DNA from: Pseudomonadota bacterium
Lineage (GTDB): Bacteria > Myxococcota_A > Polyangia > Polyangiales > Polyangiaceae
Reading direction: 5' to 3'
Length of the DNA: 36,934 bases
Assembly (NCBI GenBank): GCA_023431345.1
Contig: JAEYWK010000041.1
Span: forward strand, 1-36,934
Positions 13,958 to 22,287 of the stretch are shown here, piece after piece (position 1 is the first letter of the stretch; each line of letters opens with the position of its first letter). Below the pieces are notes generated by a model. That model did not search any database and was not told the origin of the DNA. It saw only the letters and a list, made by a program, of their open reading frames with translations. A program made the position numbers and the translations under genes.

Positions 13958-16258
13958 ATGATGTCGCTCCGCCATCGGTTCTTCGCAGGCTCAGTGCTCT
14001 TCACGCTGCTCGGGGCGTGCGGCTCGGGAGGCTCGGAGACGCTCGCAAGCGGCGGATCTAGCGGCGCGGGCAGTCATTCGCCGGGCGGGGGCGACGGCAA
14101 GGGGGGCTCGTCGAGCAAGCCGCTCGGCAGCGATCCGCGTGCCATTCCGGTTGTGCCAGGAGCCCTTGACCCTGGCACCGATGTCGCGGTTTCCCCTACG
14201 GCGGAGGTCACCGAGCTCACGGCCCAGCTCAGCGCCGCCCGTCAGGCCACGCCCGATGAGCTGCGCGCGGAGCACCGCATCGAGTTCGAGGCCGAGCTCG
14301 GCTACGACCCTCTGACGGCCGCGAATCTCGAGCCAATCTTCAAGGCCTGGGGCGTCGACGCCAGCCACCCCACGCGCGCGAAGCTCTCGCAAAATGGCTT
14401 CGCGCTGCGAAGCGAGGGCCAGGTGCCGTCGTTCGCTTACGGTTACTCGGAAATCTACGCTGCTGACCTGCCCGTGTTCGTCAGCGCGGACATGGTGCTC
14501 GAGGCCATCTTCCGCTCGCACGACAAGATCTTGCAGGCGCTCGAGAAGCAGGCCCTCAAGCCGCGCCTCTTTCGCGTGCTCGACTCGATGCGAAGCCAGC
14601 TGCTCGCCGAGCCGGGCGCGTTCCAGCCCGAGGTCGCGTCCGACTTGAACTTCTTTCTCGGTGTTGCCCTCTCGCTTCTGAACGGTAACGTCGATCCGCG
14701 CGAATCGGCGGACGTGAAGAGCTACTACGAAGCCGCTATGAGCGCTGCCGGCGAGCAACGGCGCGTCCTGTTCGGGGTGGATCGCTTGCTCGATTTCTCG
14801 CAGTTCAAGCCGCGCGGACACTACAGCGGCGACGTCGAGCTCGAGCGCTACTTCCGCGCGATGATCTGGCTGGGGCGCACCGATTTCCGCCTGATCGAGA
14901 CGCTCGACCACGGCCAACAAGTGCTGAGGCGAAGGCAGGTCGAGGCCGTCGTGGGGCTACGTCAGCTGCTCGACTCCACCGCCTACGCCGATTACCTGGC
15001 GATCGACAAGACCGTGAGCGCCTTCGTGGGCGAGCACGACTACATGACCCTGCAGCAGGTCGACGAGCTCGTCTCCGCGCTCGACTCGCCGCTCGCAGGC
15101 GTGAGCGATGAGCAGCTCGCGGGAGCGATCGTGGCCGGCGGGTTCGGCGCGCAGCGCATCGCCAGCCAGGTGATGCGGCGCCACGGGGGCAGCGACACCT
15201 TGCCGCTGAGCATGAGCTTCGCGCTGTTCGGCCAGCGTTACACGGTCGACAGCCACGTGCTGTCGAACCTCGTTTACGATCGCCTGCCGACGCGGGTCGT
15301 GCCGAACCCGCTCGACGTGGGCTTCGCGGCGCTTGCCAACGATCAGGCGCTCGGGCTCCTAGGTGATGAGCTCGACGAAGCGGAAGAGTTCGCCGGCGAG
15401 CTGTCGGGCATGCGCTTCCTGGTCGACCAGCACCCGGAACAGTACTGGCAGAGCAGCCTGTACACGAACTGGATGAGCGCGCTGCGCACGCTCTCCCCCT
15501 CGGCCACGCCGGCCGAAGCTCTTCCGGCGGTCGCGCGCACCGAGGTTTGGGGCCGCCGCCTGCTCAACACGCAGCTGAGCTCGTGGGCGCAGCTACGTCA
15601 CAACAACGTACTGTACGTGAAGCAATCGTACACTTCGGGAGCCGCTTGCGAGTACCCCGACGCTTACGTCGACCCGTACCCCGACTTCTTCACGGCTATC
15701 GTCACGTTTGCCGAGCGGGCGCAAGCGCTCCTGAGTGACCTCGCGATCGAGGGTGAGCTCGGCAAGAGGGCGCAAGACTACTTCGCGCGCGTGGCGCGCA
15801 TCAACCTGACGCTCGCCGAGATGGCGGAGCTCCAGCGTACCGGCATGCCGCACACCGCCGAGCACATGGCCTTCATCAACCAGGCCGTGACCGCCAGCAT
15901 CAACTGCGACGGGACGATCCTCGGTCACACCGGCTGGTACAGCGAGCTCCATTTCGACCCGCTTCAAGCGGTCGAAGCGGATCCGATCATCACCGACGTC
16001 CACACCGACATCGGCGGCGACCTGCCCGTCCCGCGCGAGGCGAGCGTTCTCCACGTGGCCACGGGGCTGCCGCGCATGATGGTGCTCACGGTAGACTCGT
16101 GTAACGGCCCCCGCGCGTACGCCGGCGTCATCTCGAGCTATCACGAGAAGCTGGAAAGCGGGCTGACCCGCTGGACCGACGACGAGTGGAAGCAAGAGGC
16201 CTTCCGCAGCGTGCCGGTAGTGCCCTGGCTCGAGCCAGTGTTCGGAACCACGCCGTAA
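13958..16258 (+). CDS. DUF3160 domain lipoprotein
   Basis: This 766-residue protein starts MMSLRHRFFAGSVLF with lipobox LGAC (Cys21) and a Gly/Ser linker to about residue 50. The rest is one long, mostly helical domain with features of DUF3160: YSEIYAADLPVFVSADMV near residue 160, long helical stretches, HNNVLYVKQSY and a C-terminal VHTDIGGD ... LHVATGLPRMMVL region. Proteins with this domain are large exported or lipid-anchored proteins of unknown function, seen in myxobacteria and spirochaetes. ATG codons at 13958 and 13961 are both possible. It lies between two hairpins and has its own sigma54-like promoter, so it is probably transcribed alone. Confidence 0.85.
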   Translation: MMSLRHRFFAGSVLFTLLGACGSGGSETLASGGSSGAGSHSPGGGDGKGGSSSKPLGSDPRAIPVVPGALDPGTDVAVSPTAEVTELTAQLSAARQATPDELRAEHRIEFEAELGYDPLTAANLEPIFKAWGVDASHPTRAKLSQNGFALRSEGQVPSFAYGYSEIYAADLPVFVSADMVLEAIFRSHDKILQALEKQALKPRLFRVLDSMRSQLLAEPGAFQPEVASDLNFFLGVALSLLNGNVDPRESADVKSYYEAAMSAAGEQRRVLFGVDRLLDFSQFKPRGHYSGDVELERYFRAMIWLGRTDFRLIETLDHGQQVLRRRQVEAVVGLRQLLDSTAYADYLAIDKTVSAFVGEHDYMTLQQVDELVSALDSPLAGVSDEQLAGAIVAGGFGAQRIASQVMRRHGGSDTLPLSMSFALFGQRYTVDSHVLSNLVYDRLPTRVVPNPLDVGFAALANDQALGLLGDELDEAEEFAGELSGMRFLVDQHPEQYWQSSLYTNWMSALRTLSPSATPAEALPAVARTEVWGRRLLNTQLSSWAQLRHNNVLYVKQSYTSGAACEYPDAYVDPYPDFFTAIVTFAERAQALLSDLAIEGELGKRAQDYFARVARINLTLAEMAELQRTGMPHTAEHMAFINQAVTASINCDGTILGHTGWYSELHFDPLQAVEADPIITDVHTDIGGDLPVPREASVLHVATGLPRMMVLTVDSCNGPRAYAGVISSYHEKLESGLTRWTDDEWKQEAFRSVPVVPWLEPVFGTTP

Positions 16259-16425
16259 GCTCGCGCGCCACTCGCGTTCCCACGACCCGACGGTGACCTT
16301 TTTGCGGCCGATTGGAGCATGCCTTTGCCCCGCCGACCGACCCGGTTCGCGCAGCTGGCGCGGCGCCGGTTGCCTTCCGCCGATCTCTGCTTGCGTGGAG
16401 CGCATTCGGCATAAATGATTGGCCG

Positions 16426-17445
16426 ATGACGTCCCGGGCTCTCCCCGCTCTCTGCTCTTTCGCTGGCTTCACGATGGCGGCGCTGCTGACTTCGGCTTGC
16501 TCGACCGACGACGGAGGGCCCAGCAATCCAGGCGGGGCGAGCGCGGGCGGCGCGGGCGCCAGCGGCGTCGCCGGGTCGGCCGTCAACGGAGGTGGCGGCG
16601 CAGCAGCTGGCAACGCGGCGGCGGGAGGGGCGGGAGGCAGCGCGACGGCGGGCGCCACGAACACCGGCGGAGCCTCGACTGACGGCGGCTCCGGAGCGGG
16701 AGGCGCTGTCGGCGGGGCGACCGCAGGAGGCGGGGCCAGCGGAGGCTCGGCCAGCGGAGGCACCGCCAGCGGAGGCGCGGCTCAATGCATCGTCTGCGAC
16801 GACTTCGAATCGTCGACGACCGGACCGGATCCGGCAAAGTGGACGATCGATACGACGCGCATGGTCGGCACCGCTACCGTGGACAGCATGGGCGCGCACA
16901 ACTCTTCGAAGTCACTCAAGGTCAGCGGCGGCTACTTGAAGATCGACACGAAGGCGGGCTCGCTCGCCAGCCTCGCCTCGAAATTCTGGGTGCGCGTCAA
17001 CATGCGATTCGACCAAGCCCAACCGTCCGACCACGTCACCTACTTGATGCTCACCGACGCCACCAAGAGCGGGGAGCTCCGAGTCGGCGCGCAGAATCAA
17101 GGCATGATCTGGAACTACAGCACCAACGACACCATCTTGCCTGATTACAACGAGGCCGCCAGCAGCCTGAAACCGAGCGCCAACGAGTGGCACTGCTTCG
17201 AGTTCCTGTTCGACTCCGATACGCCAGCGCTGCGCGTGTACATGGACGGCGTGGAGTCGGAGAAGATGCTGCTCGACGCGACCTCCACGCAGGGCATCGA
17301 CGATCGCTGGCTCCGTGACATGCCCGGTTGGAAGCCCAAAATCACCAGCTTTGGCTTTGGCTCAGGCGACCCGACGGCGGGCAAGGTAACGACTTGGTAC
17401 GACGACATCGCGATCGCGAACGAGCGGCCCGGCTGCGCGTTCTGA
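16426..17445 (+). CDS. Lipoprotein with Cip1-like jelly-roll domain
   Basis: This 339-residue protein has a signal ending in TSAC (about Cys25) and a long Gly/Ala/Ser linker to about residue 120. The C-terminal domain begins CIVCDDFES and has SHVTYL-type (DHVTYLMLTDA), LRVGAQNQGMIWNY, EWHCFEFLFDSD and TTWYDDIAIANERPGC elements. This order resembles the Cip1 family first found in Trichoderma reesei, a beta-jelly-roll related to polysaccharide lyases. I recall the family from its motifs and could not check it by search. The start at 16426 gives the clean lipoprotein signal; the frame is open further upstream without signal-like sequence. It is likely a surface polysaccharide-binding or lyase-type protein. 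Confidence 0.72.
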   Translation: MTSRALPALCSFAGFTMAALLTSACSTDDGGPSNPGGASAGGAGASGVAGSAVNGGGGAAAGNAAAGGAGGSATAGATNTGGASTDGGSGAGGAVGGATAGGGASGGSASGGTASGGAAQCIVCDDFESSTTGPDPAKWTIDTTRMVGTATVDSMGAHNSSKSLKVSGGYLKIDTKAGSLASLASKFWVRVNMRFDQAQPSDHVTYLMLTDATKSGELRVGAQNQGMIWNYSTNDTILPDYNEAASSLKPSANEWHCFEFLFDSDTPALRVYMDGVESEKMLLDATSTQGIDDRWLRDMPGWKPKITSFGFGSGDPTAGKVTTWYDDIAIANERPGCAF

Positions 17446-17449
17446 GCGG

Positions 17450-17474
17450 CGCCGGCCTGTGGCAGCGTCCGGCG
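17450..17474. terminator. Short hairpin between convergent genes
   Basis: CGCCGG (17450-17455) pairs with CCGGCG (17469-17474) across 13 bases, five bases after the stop of the Cip1-like gene and ahead of the convergent gene at 17512. No T-run is present. Confidence 0.3.
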
Positions 17475-17511
17475 GACGAGACGGCGCCCTGCGCCTCGCC
17501 CCGCCTGCGCT

Positions 17512-17907
17512 TCACTCGTAGTCCGGCGTGCAACCAGCGGTGAGCCGAACCGTGTAGCCCTCGGGCGGATTTTCTGCGGTGAAGCTCGCGCTGCCGCTCT
17601 CGTCGTCGAGGTCTTTCGGCTTGATGACGAAGGGCGCGGCTTCGCCGCTATCTCCTTCGAAGCTGACCTCGATTTGGGCGCGAGTGATCGAAATGACGGC
17701 CTTGAGGTCGCCGTCGATCGTGTAACGCCACTCGACGCGGCTGCCGAGCAGGACGGGAATATAGTTGCAGCGGCGTACGCGCGTGACCCCGCTGGCGTCG
17801 TTCTCGATGACGAGGTCCACCGTGTCGGGGCTAACGTACTGTTGACCATCGCAGCCGCCCAGCGCGGCTCCGAGCAGGACCCACAGCCCTACGAATCTTC
17901 CGATCAT
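17512..17907 (-). CDS. Small lipoprotein
   Basis: This 131-residue protein starts MIGRFVGLWVLLGAALGGC, a clear lipoprotein signal with LGGC at Cys19. The mature part of about 110 residues looks like a single beta-rich domain with SPDTVDLVIENDASG early and a last Cys (in AGCTPDYE) that may pair with the Cys in RRCNY. I recognise no family. The ATG overlaps the stop of the outer-membrane-type gene (ATGA), so the two are coupled and may act together at the outer membrane. Confidence 0.78.
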   Translation of the reverse strand: MIGRFVGLWVLLGAALGGCDGQQYVSPDTVDLVIENDASGVTRVRRCNYIPVLLGSRVEWRYTIDGDLKAVISITRAQIEVSFEGDSGEAAPFVIKPKDLDDESGSASFTAENPPEGYTVRLTAGCTPDYE

Positions 17908-18707
17908 GGGAACACCACCATGCGCAGGCCGACGCCGACCCAAAGGTGCAGGTCGGGGTCGTCGATGTCGCCGGAGTAGGTGACGAGGTCACGCACCTGA
18001 GTGCGGGTGTGGCTGTAGCGGCCGACCGAGAACATGACGAAAGGGCCAAGGCCGAAGCCACGCCAGTTACGGAAATCGAGGCCGCCGGTGATGCGCCCGA
18101 GCTCGATGCCTTGCGAGGTCGTGCTCTCGGAGTACCGCCCCGCGTCGGAGATGTACTGCGTGCCGCTGGTGAAGCCGACGCCATAGCCGAGCCAACCGCT
18201 GTAGCTCTCGGAGGGAGTGAAGGTGTAGCGCGCCTCGATCCCAGCGCGCACGCTCACGGCGCTGCACTCCACGTCGTCGTCGACGTCGTCACCGGCTTCG
18301 CAGCGCGCGGACGTCGCGAGGTCACTGCCCTCGGCGCCGGCGCCCAGGTTCAAGTAGCCGCCCACGTAGAGCTCATCGATGACCTTCGCGCCGATGCCGA
18401 CCTCGAACGGCATCCACTGCCACCCGTAGCGGCCGCCCAGCGAGTCACCGCGAGCGCCGGTGGCGTCGCCCAGCGGGATCATCAGCGCGGTGAGCGGGAC
18501 GAAATGCATTTGGAAGCCGCGGCGCGCTGGCGGTGCGCCGGACGCGCGCCGCGCCGGTGCGTCGGTGGGGCGCGCCGGGTCCGCGGCGGGGGCGATGGGA
18601 GCGACCGCCGCGGGCGACTCTGCTGCGGGCGGCGGCGTTGCGGGTGCGGTCTGCGCCCAGGCGGGCGCGCCGAACGAGGCTAGCGAAAGCAATAATCGGG
18701 TGCGCAT
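17904..18707 (-). CDS. Outer-membrane beta-barrel-like protein
   Basis: This 267-residue protein starts MRTRLLLSLASFGAPAWAQ, a signal peptide cleaved after AWA. A Pro/Ala-rich segment follows to about residue 60. The rest alternates short strands and turns rich in Gly, Tyr and Trp (GYLNLGAG, GIEARYTF, YSGWLGYGVGF, FGLGPFVMFSVGRYS) and ends WVGVGLRMVVFP with a terminal hydrophobic residue, as expected of a porin-like barrel. There is no close family match by eye. The frame is open 20 residues upstream, but that part is basic and lacks a signal. It lies 91 bases after the SPFH pair and is coupled to the small lipoprotein. Confidence 0.75.
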   Translation of the reverse strand: MRTRLLLSLASFGAPAWAQTAPATPPPAAESPAAVAPIAPAADPARPTDAPARRASGAPPARRGFQMHFVPLTALMIPLGDATGARGDSLGGRYGWQWMPFEVGIGAKVIDELYVGGYLNLGAGAEGSDLATSARCEAGDDVDDDVECSAVSVRAGIEARYTFTPSESYSGWLGYGVGFTSGTQYISDAGRYSESTTSQGIELGRITGGLDFRNWRGFGLGPFVMFSVGRYSHTRTQVRDLVTYSGDIDDPDLHLWVGVGLRMVVFP

Positions 18708-18798
18708 GGCAGATCGGTTCACGCCGAAGCGGCGCGCGAACCTCCCAGCATAGCCCGCAAGCGCCACACCTTCGCAAGAGACGTTTTTGTCTCCTAGC

Positions 18799-19698
18799 TC
18801 AAGTCGTGGGGGCGCCGGCTACGCCCGAGACGCCCGCGAAAAGCTGCGTGCCCTTGGGTACGATGTTCACCTCGAGCCTGCCAGCTTGGAGCAGGTTCTG
18901 CGTCTCCAAGAGCTCGAACAGCGCGCTCGAGATTTCCGGATCTTTGGCGACACGCGCCAGCGCCGTGCCGACGATCTGCGGGCGTGTGGTCGCGGCCTTG
19001 GCGAACTCGACCGCGGCCGAACGATCGGCGGTCGAGCGGATCACGTTCACCCGGTTCGCGCCGTCTTGTTGGATCGCGGCTGTCACCTGGCGCAGGCGAT
19101 TGACCACCTTCTGCTCGATTTGGGCGATCATGCCCGCGTCGCGGAAGTGCACCTTGCGGATATAGGTGCTGCCGAGCATGTAGCCCCACTCGCGCGACTT
19201 GTTCGACACTTCCTCGCGCACCACTTGGCTCATGGGGTGGCGGTTTTCGAGCATGTCGGCAAGCTTCATGTTCGATAGGCAGCGGACGGTCGCGTTCGAG
19301 ACGTTGGCACGCAGCGAGCCCACGGGGTCGGTGTTCTTGTAGAGGAAAGCGAGCGGATCACTCACGAACATCTCACACCACACGCCGATGCCCATGGGCG
19401 CGCCTTCCTCCGAGTTGACGGGCTGACTGCGCAGGTACACCTGATCGAGGCGCAGATCCACCGAGCGCTTGCGCCCGAAGATCGGCACGAGCGCCGCGAA
19501 CGGCCCCATCGTGAGCCAGGGAAAGTGAATACCAGGCTCGGTGATGGTCAAGCGCACCTTGCCGAACAGCTCGAACACGACGCACTCGCGCTCGCGGACG
19601 ATCACGTAGATGCCGAGCACCCGCACCCAGAACAGGAAGAACGGCATCGCGATGAAGCTGCCGAAAAAGGCGACGGCGAACGCAATCAAGAAGCTCAC
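18799..19698 (-). CDS. SPFH/band-7 protein, HflC-like
   Basis: This 299-residue protein has an N-terminal membrane segment (MSFLIAFAVAFFGSFIAMPF to about residue 32) and a band-7 domain (about 33-230) with VRERECVVFELFGKVRL and TEPGIHFPWL. A helical region with AAIQQDGANRVNVIRSTADR and EFAKAATTRPQIV follows, typical of the end of the SPFH domain. Such proteins form membrane-attached rings that organise microdomains or control proteases such as FtsH. The GTG start overlaps the stop of the upstream SPFH gene (GTGA), so the two probably form one hetero-oligomer, as HflK and HflC do. Sequence likeness to true HflC seems limited. Confidence 0.87.
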   Translation of the reverse strand: MSFLIAFAVAFFGSFIAMPFFLFWVRVLGIYVIVRERECVVFELFGKVRLTITEPGIHFPWLTMGPFAALVPIFGRKRSVDLRLDQVYLRSQPVNSEEGAPMGIGVWCEMFVSDPLAFLYKNTDPVGSLRANVSNATVRCLSNMKLADMLENRHPMSQVVREEVSNKSREWGYMLGSTYIRKVHFRDAGMIAQIEQKVVNRLRQVTAAIQQDGANRVNVIRSTADRSAAVEFAKAATTRPQIVGTALARVAKDPEISSALFELLETQNLLQAGRLEVNIVPKGTQLFAGVSGVAGAPTT

Positions 19699-20702
19699 GA
19701 CTTCACCCCTTCCTGACCGAGCACCACGAGCTGGCGTGTGCGCTTGAACAGGTTGAGCTTCGCGTTGCGCACGTACGCCTGGAGCGCGCCCGGACCGTTG
19801 GCTCGCAGCTGCGCGAGCTGATCGGCTAGCATCATCAGCGGCTCCACCTCCGCCTGCGCATTCAGGGTCTCGATCTCGACCGCGCGCCGGCTGAGCACGA
19901 TCTTCTGGTCGGCGGCGGCTTGAGCCAAGCTGATCTCGCTGGAAACATGGTTGTGCGCGGTGTTGATCGCGGCCAGCGCGGAGTCCACCTCCTCGGGAGG
20001 GTCGATGCCAGTGATGAGCGCGGCGTCGAGGCTGATGCCGTAGCGCGCCGACGCGGAGATGCAGTGGTCATCCATGCGCTCGTTCAGGTCGCGCAGGTTC
20101 TTGCGCAGGTCGTTGATTGAGATGCCTTGCACGCCGCCGCCCGGCTCGGCGCCGGGCGCGTCGGGCAGGGGCTGCGTCTCGGGCGGCGCCTCGAAGTTGG
20201 CGATGCGATCGCGCAGCACCGAGATGAAGTAGCCCATGATGTGGGCGACCGGGTTCTTCACGCCGAACAAGTACGCGTACAAGTTGCGCTCCGCGACCGT
20301 GAAGCGCAGCTGGCCGGAGAGACCCGTGTTCAGCTGATCCTTCGTGACCGCCTCCAGCACGCGGCCGCCATGATTGGCCGAGCCATCCTCCGGGTCGTAG
20401 GCGATGGAGACCGTGACAGTCGCGATCGAGACTTTGTGGACCTTCTGCCACGGCAGCTTCCAATAAAAGCCTGGGCCCACGACGCGCACCTGCGGGTACG
20501 CGTAGCGCTCACGCTCGTCGGGCCGTAGCGTCTCCGCGATCGGATCCTGCAGCGTCGTAGCCTCGCCGATGCGCTGGGCCCGGCCAAAGGTGGTGATCAC
20601 CGCGCGCTCGTTGGGGCCTATCGTGTAGAACCCGAACAAGCCGTAGCGGGTGAAAAACCAGATGATGAATCCGAGCGGAAAAGCAACCAGCACTTCGGCC
20701 AT
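19695..20702 (-). CDS. SPFH/band-7 protein, HflK-like
   Basis: This 335-residue protein starts MAEVLVAFPLGFIIWFF, one membrane segment, and then reads FYTIGPNERAVITTFGRA, the standard entry to a band-7 domain, with VRVVGPGFYWKLPWQKVHKV and GLSGQLRFTVAERNLYAYLF following. The helical tail includes INTAHNHVSSEISLAQAAAD and LSRRAVEIETLNAQAEVE. Starting at 20702 gives a normal membrane N-terminus; 34 extra upstream residues read as basic non-signal sequence. It is the first of two coupled SPFH genes. A strong hairpin (20790-20814) lies about 90 bases upstream. Confidence 0.87.
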   Translation of the reverse strand: MAEVLVAFPLGFIIWFFTRYGLFGFYTIGPNERAVITTFGRAQRIGEATTLQDPIAETLRPDERERYAYPQVRVVGPGFYWKLPWQKVHKVSIATVTVSIAYDPEDGSANHGGRVLEAVTKDQLNTGLSGQLRFTVAERNLYAYLFGVKNPVAHIMGYFISVLRDRIANFEAPPETQPLPDAPGAEPGGGVQGISINDLRKNLRDLNERMDDHCISASARYGISLDAALITGIDPPEEVDSALAAINTAHNHVSSEISLAQAAADQKIVLSRRAVEIETLNAQAEVEPLMMLADQLAQLRANGPGALQAYVRNAKLNLFKRTRQLVVLGQEGVKS

Positions 20703-20789
20703 GGTCGCCGAGCCTAGAGCGACAACCGGTTTGCTGGGGCAACGAAGTTCACGAGCCAGCACCGAACAGAGCCGCCGCGTGGGGGGAGG

Positions 20790-20814
20790 CTCGCCTGAAT
20801 TCACTTCAGGCGAG
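20790..20814. repeat. Perfect 10-bp inverted repeat
   Basis: CTCGCCTGAA (20790-20799) and TTCAGGCGAG (20805-20814) are separated by TTCAC. It lies between the end of the XRE-cupin gene and the start of the SPFH pair, both on the minus strand. It could end the regulator message or act as an operator for the SPFH genes. No T-run follows in the direction of transcription. Confidence 0.6.
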
Positions 20815-20925
20815 GGGGGCGGCGCGAGCTGCGCCCACCAGGAGAGGGCGAGAAGGGCGAGCGAGGCGTCGGAATGGCGCCTTTCGAGCCAGGCCGGCCG
20901 TCAGTAGCTACAGAGCGCCGCGGGA

Positions 20926-21480
20926 CTATTCGATGGGGCGGAGCATGACGACGGAGTAGCCGATGGCGGGGCGACGGCCGCGGTTCACGTACGAGTGTCG
21001 CTGGTCGCCGCGGAACACGACCACGTCGCCCTCGCGGACCTGAAACGACTCGCCCGAAGCGATCAGCTCGAGCTCGCCGCTTTCACAGGTGAGGTATTCG
21101 CGTGTGCCCGCCGTGTGCGGCACGCCGACCATGCGCGCGCCCGCCGGCAGCTCGAGGCGCTCGATTTGCATTCCTGGCACCTTGTCGGGAAGCAGCGAGC
21201 TGACTTGCACCTCGCCGCGTTGGCGCGTCGGCAGCGTGCCGCGCCGATAGAGCTTGGCCGACGCGCGGGGCTCGGCCACGATCTCTTCCAGCGACACCTG
21301 AAAGGCCATCGCCACCGCGTGGAGCACGGCCAAGGTCGGGTTGCCGTCACCCGACTCCAAGTTGGCCCATGTCGCGCGGGGCAGCCCTGACAGCTTGGCC
21401 ATCTGCTGCTGGGTGAGGCCGCGGGCCTGGCGCAGCTGACGGATGTTGCGACCTAGGCGGCTAGACAGCTCCTCGCTCAT
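20926..21480 (-). CDS. XRE-family regulator with C-terminal cupin domain
   Basis: This 184-residue protein has an N-terminal helix-turn-helix (about 9-63: LRQARGLTQQQMAKLSGLPR, then WANLESGDGNPTLAVL) and a C-terminal cupin (about 105-184: VGVPHTAGTREYLTCESGEL, then GDVVVFRGDQRHSYVN). Such regulators usually bind DNA as dimers and sense a small molecule through the cupin. The ATG at 21480 is chosen because the helix-turn-helix begins soon after; upstream in-frame sequence is unrelated. It is divergent from the broken SDR/QueA-like pair, 84 bases away, with an inverted repeat in the gap that is probably its own operator. Confidence 0.9.
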   Translation of the reverse strand: MSEELSSRLGRNIRQLRQARGLTQQQMAKLSGLPRATWANLESGDGNPTLAVLHAVAMAFQVSLEEIVAEPRASAKLYRRGTLPTRQRGEVQVSSLLPDKVPGMQIERLELPAGARMVGVPHTAGTREYLTCESGELELIASGESFQVREGDVVVFRGDQRHSYVNRGRRPAIGYSVVMLRPIE

Positions 21481-21491
21481 GCTTTGGTATT

Positions 21492-21509
21492 CTGCCAATC
21501 CTTTGGCAG
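21492..21509. promoter_or_regulatory. Candidate operator of the XRE-cupin regulator
   Basis: CTGCCAA (21492-21498), four bases (TCCT), TTGGCAG (21503-21509) is a perfect inverted repeat. A further TTGG (21484-21487) and CCAA (21515-21518) flank it. It lies 11 bases before the regulator start and about 55 before the divergent SDR start, well placed to control both. Confidence 0.5.
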
Positions 21510-21564
21510 GCGCGCCAATGCAATGAGCCAGGGGCCCCATGCTGTCGCTACGAGGAAGCAAGCC

Positions 21565-22287
21565 ATGCAATTCGAAGGCAAGTCAGCGTTGGTCACGGGG
21601 GCGAGCCGCGGCCTGGGTCGGGCATTGGTCGAGCAGCTCGCGGCGGCGGGCGCGCGGGTGGTGGCGGTAGCGCGCTCGAGCCCAGAGCTCGAGCAGGTCG
21701 CGCGCGAGGCGCAGCAGCGAGGCGGTTAGGCCCACGCGCTCAGCGCCGATCTAGGCCAGAAGCGCGATGTCTACCCGCTCGCGGGAGCGGCGGCGGCGCT
21801 GGTCGGGCCCATCGATCTGCTGATCCACAACGCCAGCAGCCTCGGCCCGACGCCGCTCCGCCTGCTGCTCGACACGGACTGTGAAGACTTGAGCGAGGTG
21901 CTGGAGACGAACCTGGTCGGCCCGTTTCGGCTCAGTAAGATCATCGCCGGCTCGATGGCGCTGCGCAAGACCGGCACCATCGTGCACGTGAGCTCGGACG
22001 CGAGCGTCAACGCCTACGAGCGCTGGGGAGCGTACTCAGTGTCGAAGGCGGCTCAAGATCACCTGTCGAGGCTGTGGGCGGCGGAGCTCGCGGAGCGCGG
22101 TGTGCGCGTGCTCAGCGTCGACCCCGGCGAGATGGACACGCAGATGCACCGCGCGGCGCTGCCAGAAGTCGATCCGGCGACGCTCGCGCGACCCGAAGAC
22201 GTCGCCGCCAGCATCTTGACGCTGCTACGCGATCCCGACGTGAAGACGGGCAGCCGCGTCGAGGCGGCGAACTGGAGGGCAGCGTGA
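21565..22287 (+). pseudogene. SDR oxidoreductase interrupted by one amber codon
   Basis: The frame from ATG 21565 (GAGGAAG six bases upstream) reads a complete short-chain dehydrogenase of about 240 residues except for one TAG at 21727-21729. Before it come MQFEGKSALVTGASRGLGRA, with the NAD(P)-binding TGxxxGxG. After it, in the same frame, come the HNASS motif, catalytic YSVSK and a normal C-terminus. The stop falls in QQRGG-stop-AHALSADLG, where relatives usually have Glu or Gln, so a single base change (GAG or CAG to TAG) explains it. No other damage is seen and codon use stays normal on both sides, so the change is recent or a sequencing error. The gene overlaps the QueA-like gene (GTGA), whose translation may suffer from the early stop. 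Confidence 0.85.

Noticed and set aside
18778..18793. GAGAC-GTTTTT-GTCTC hairpin after the SPFH pair.
   Set aside because: Only five pairs and no T-run in the direction of transcription; could be chance.
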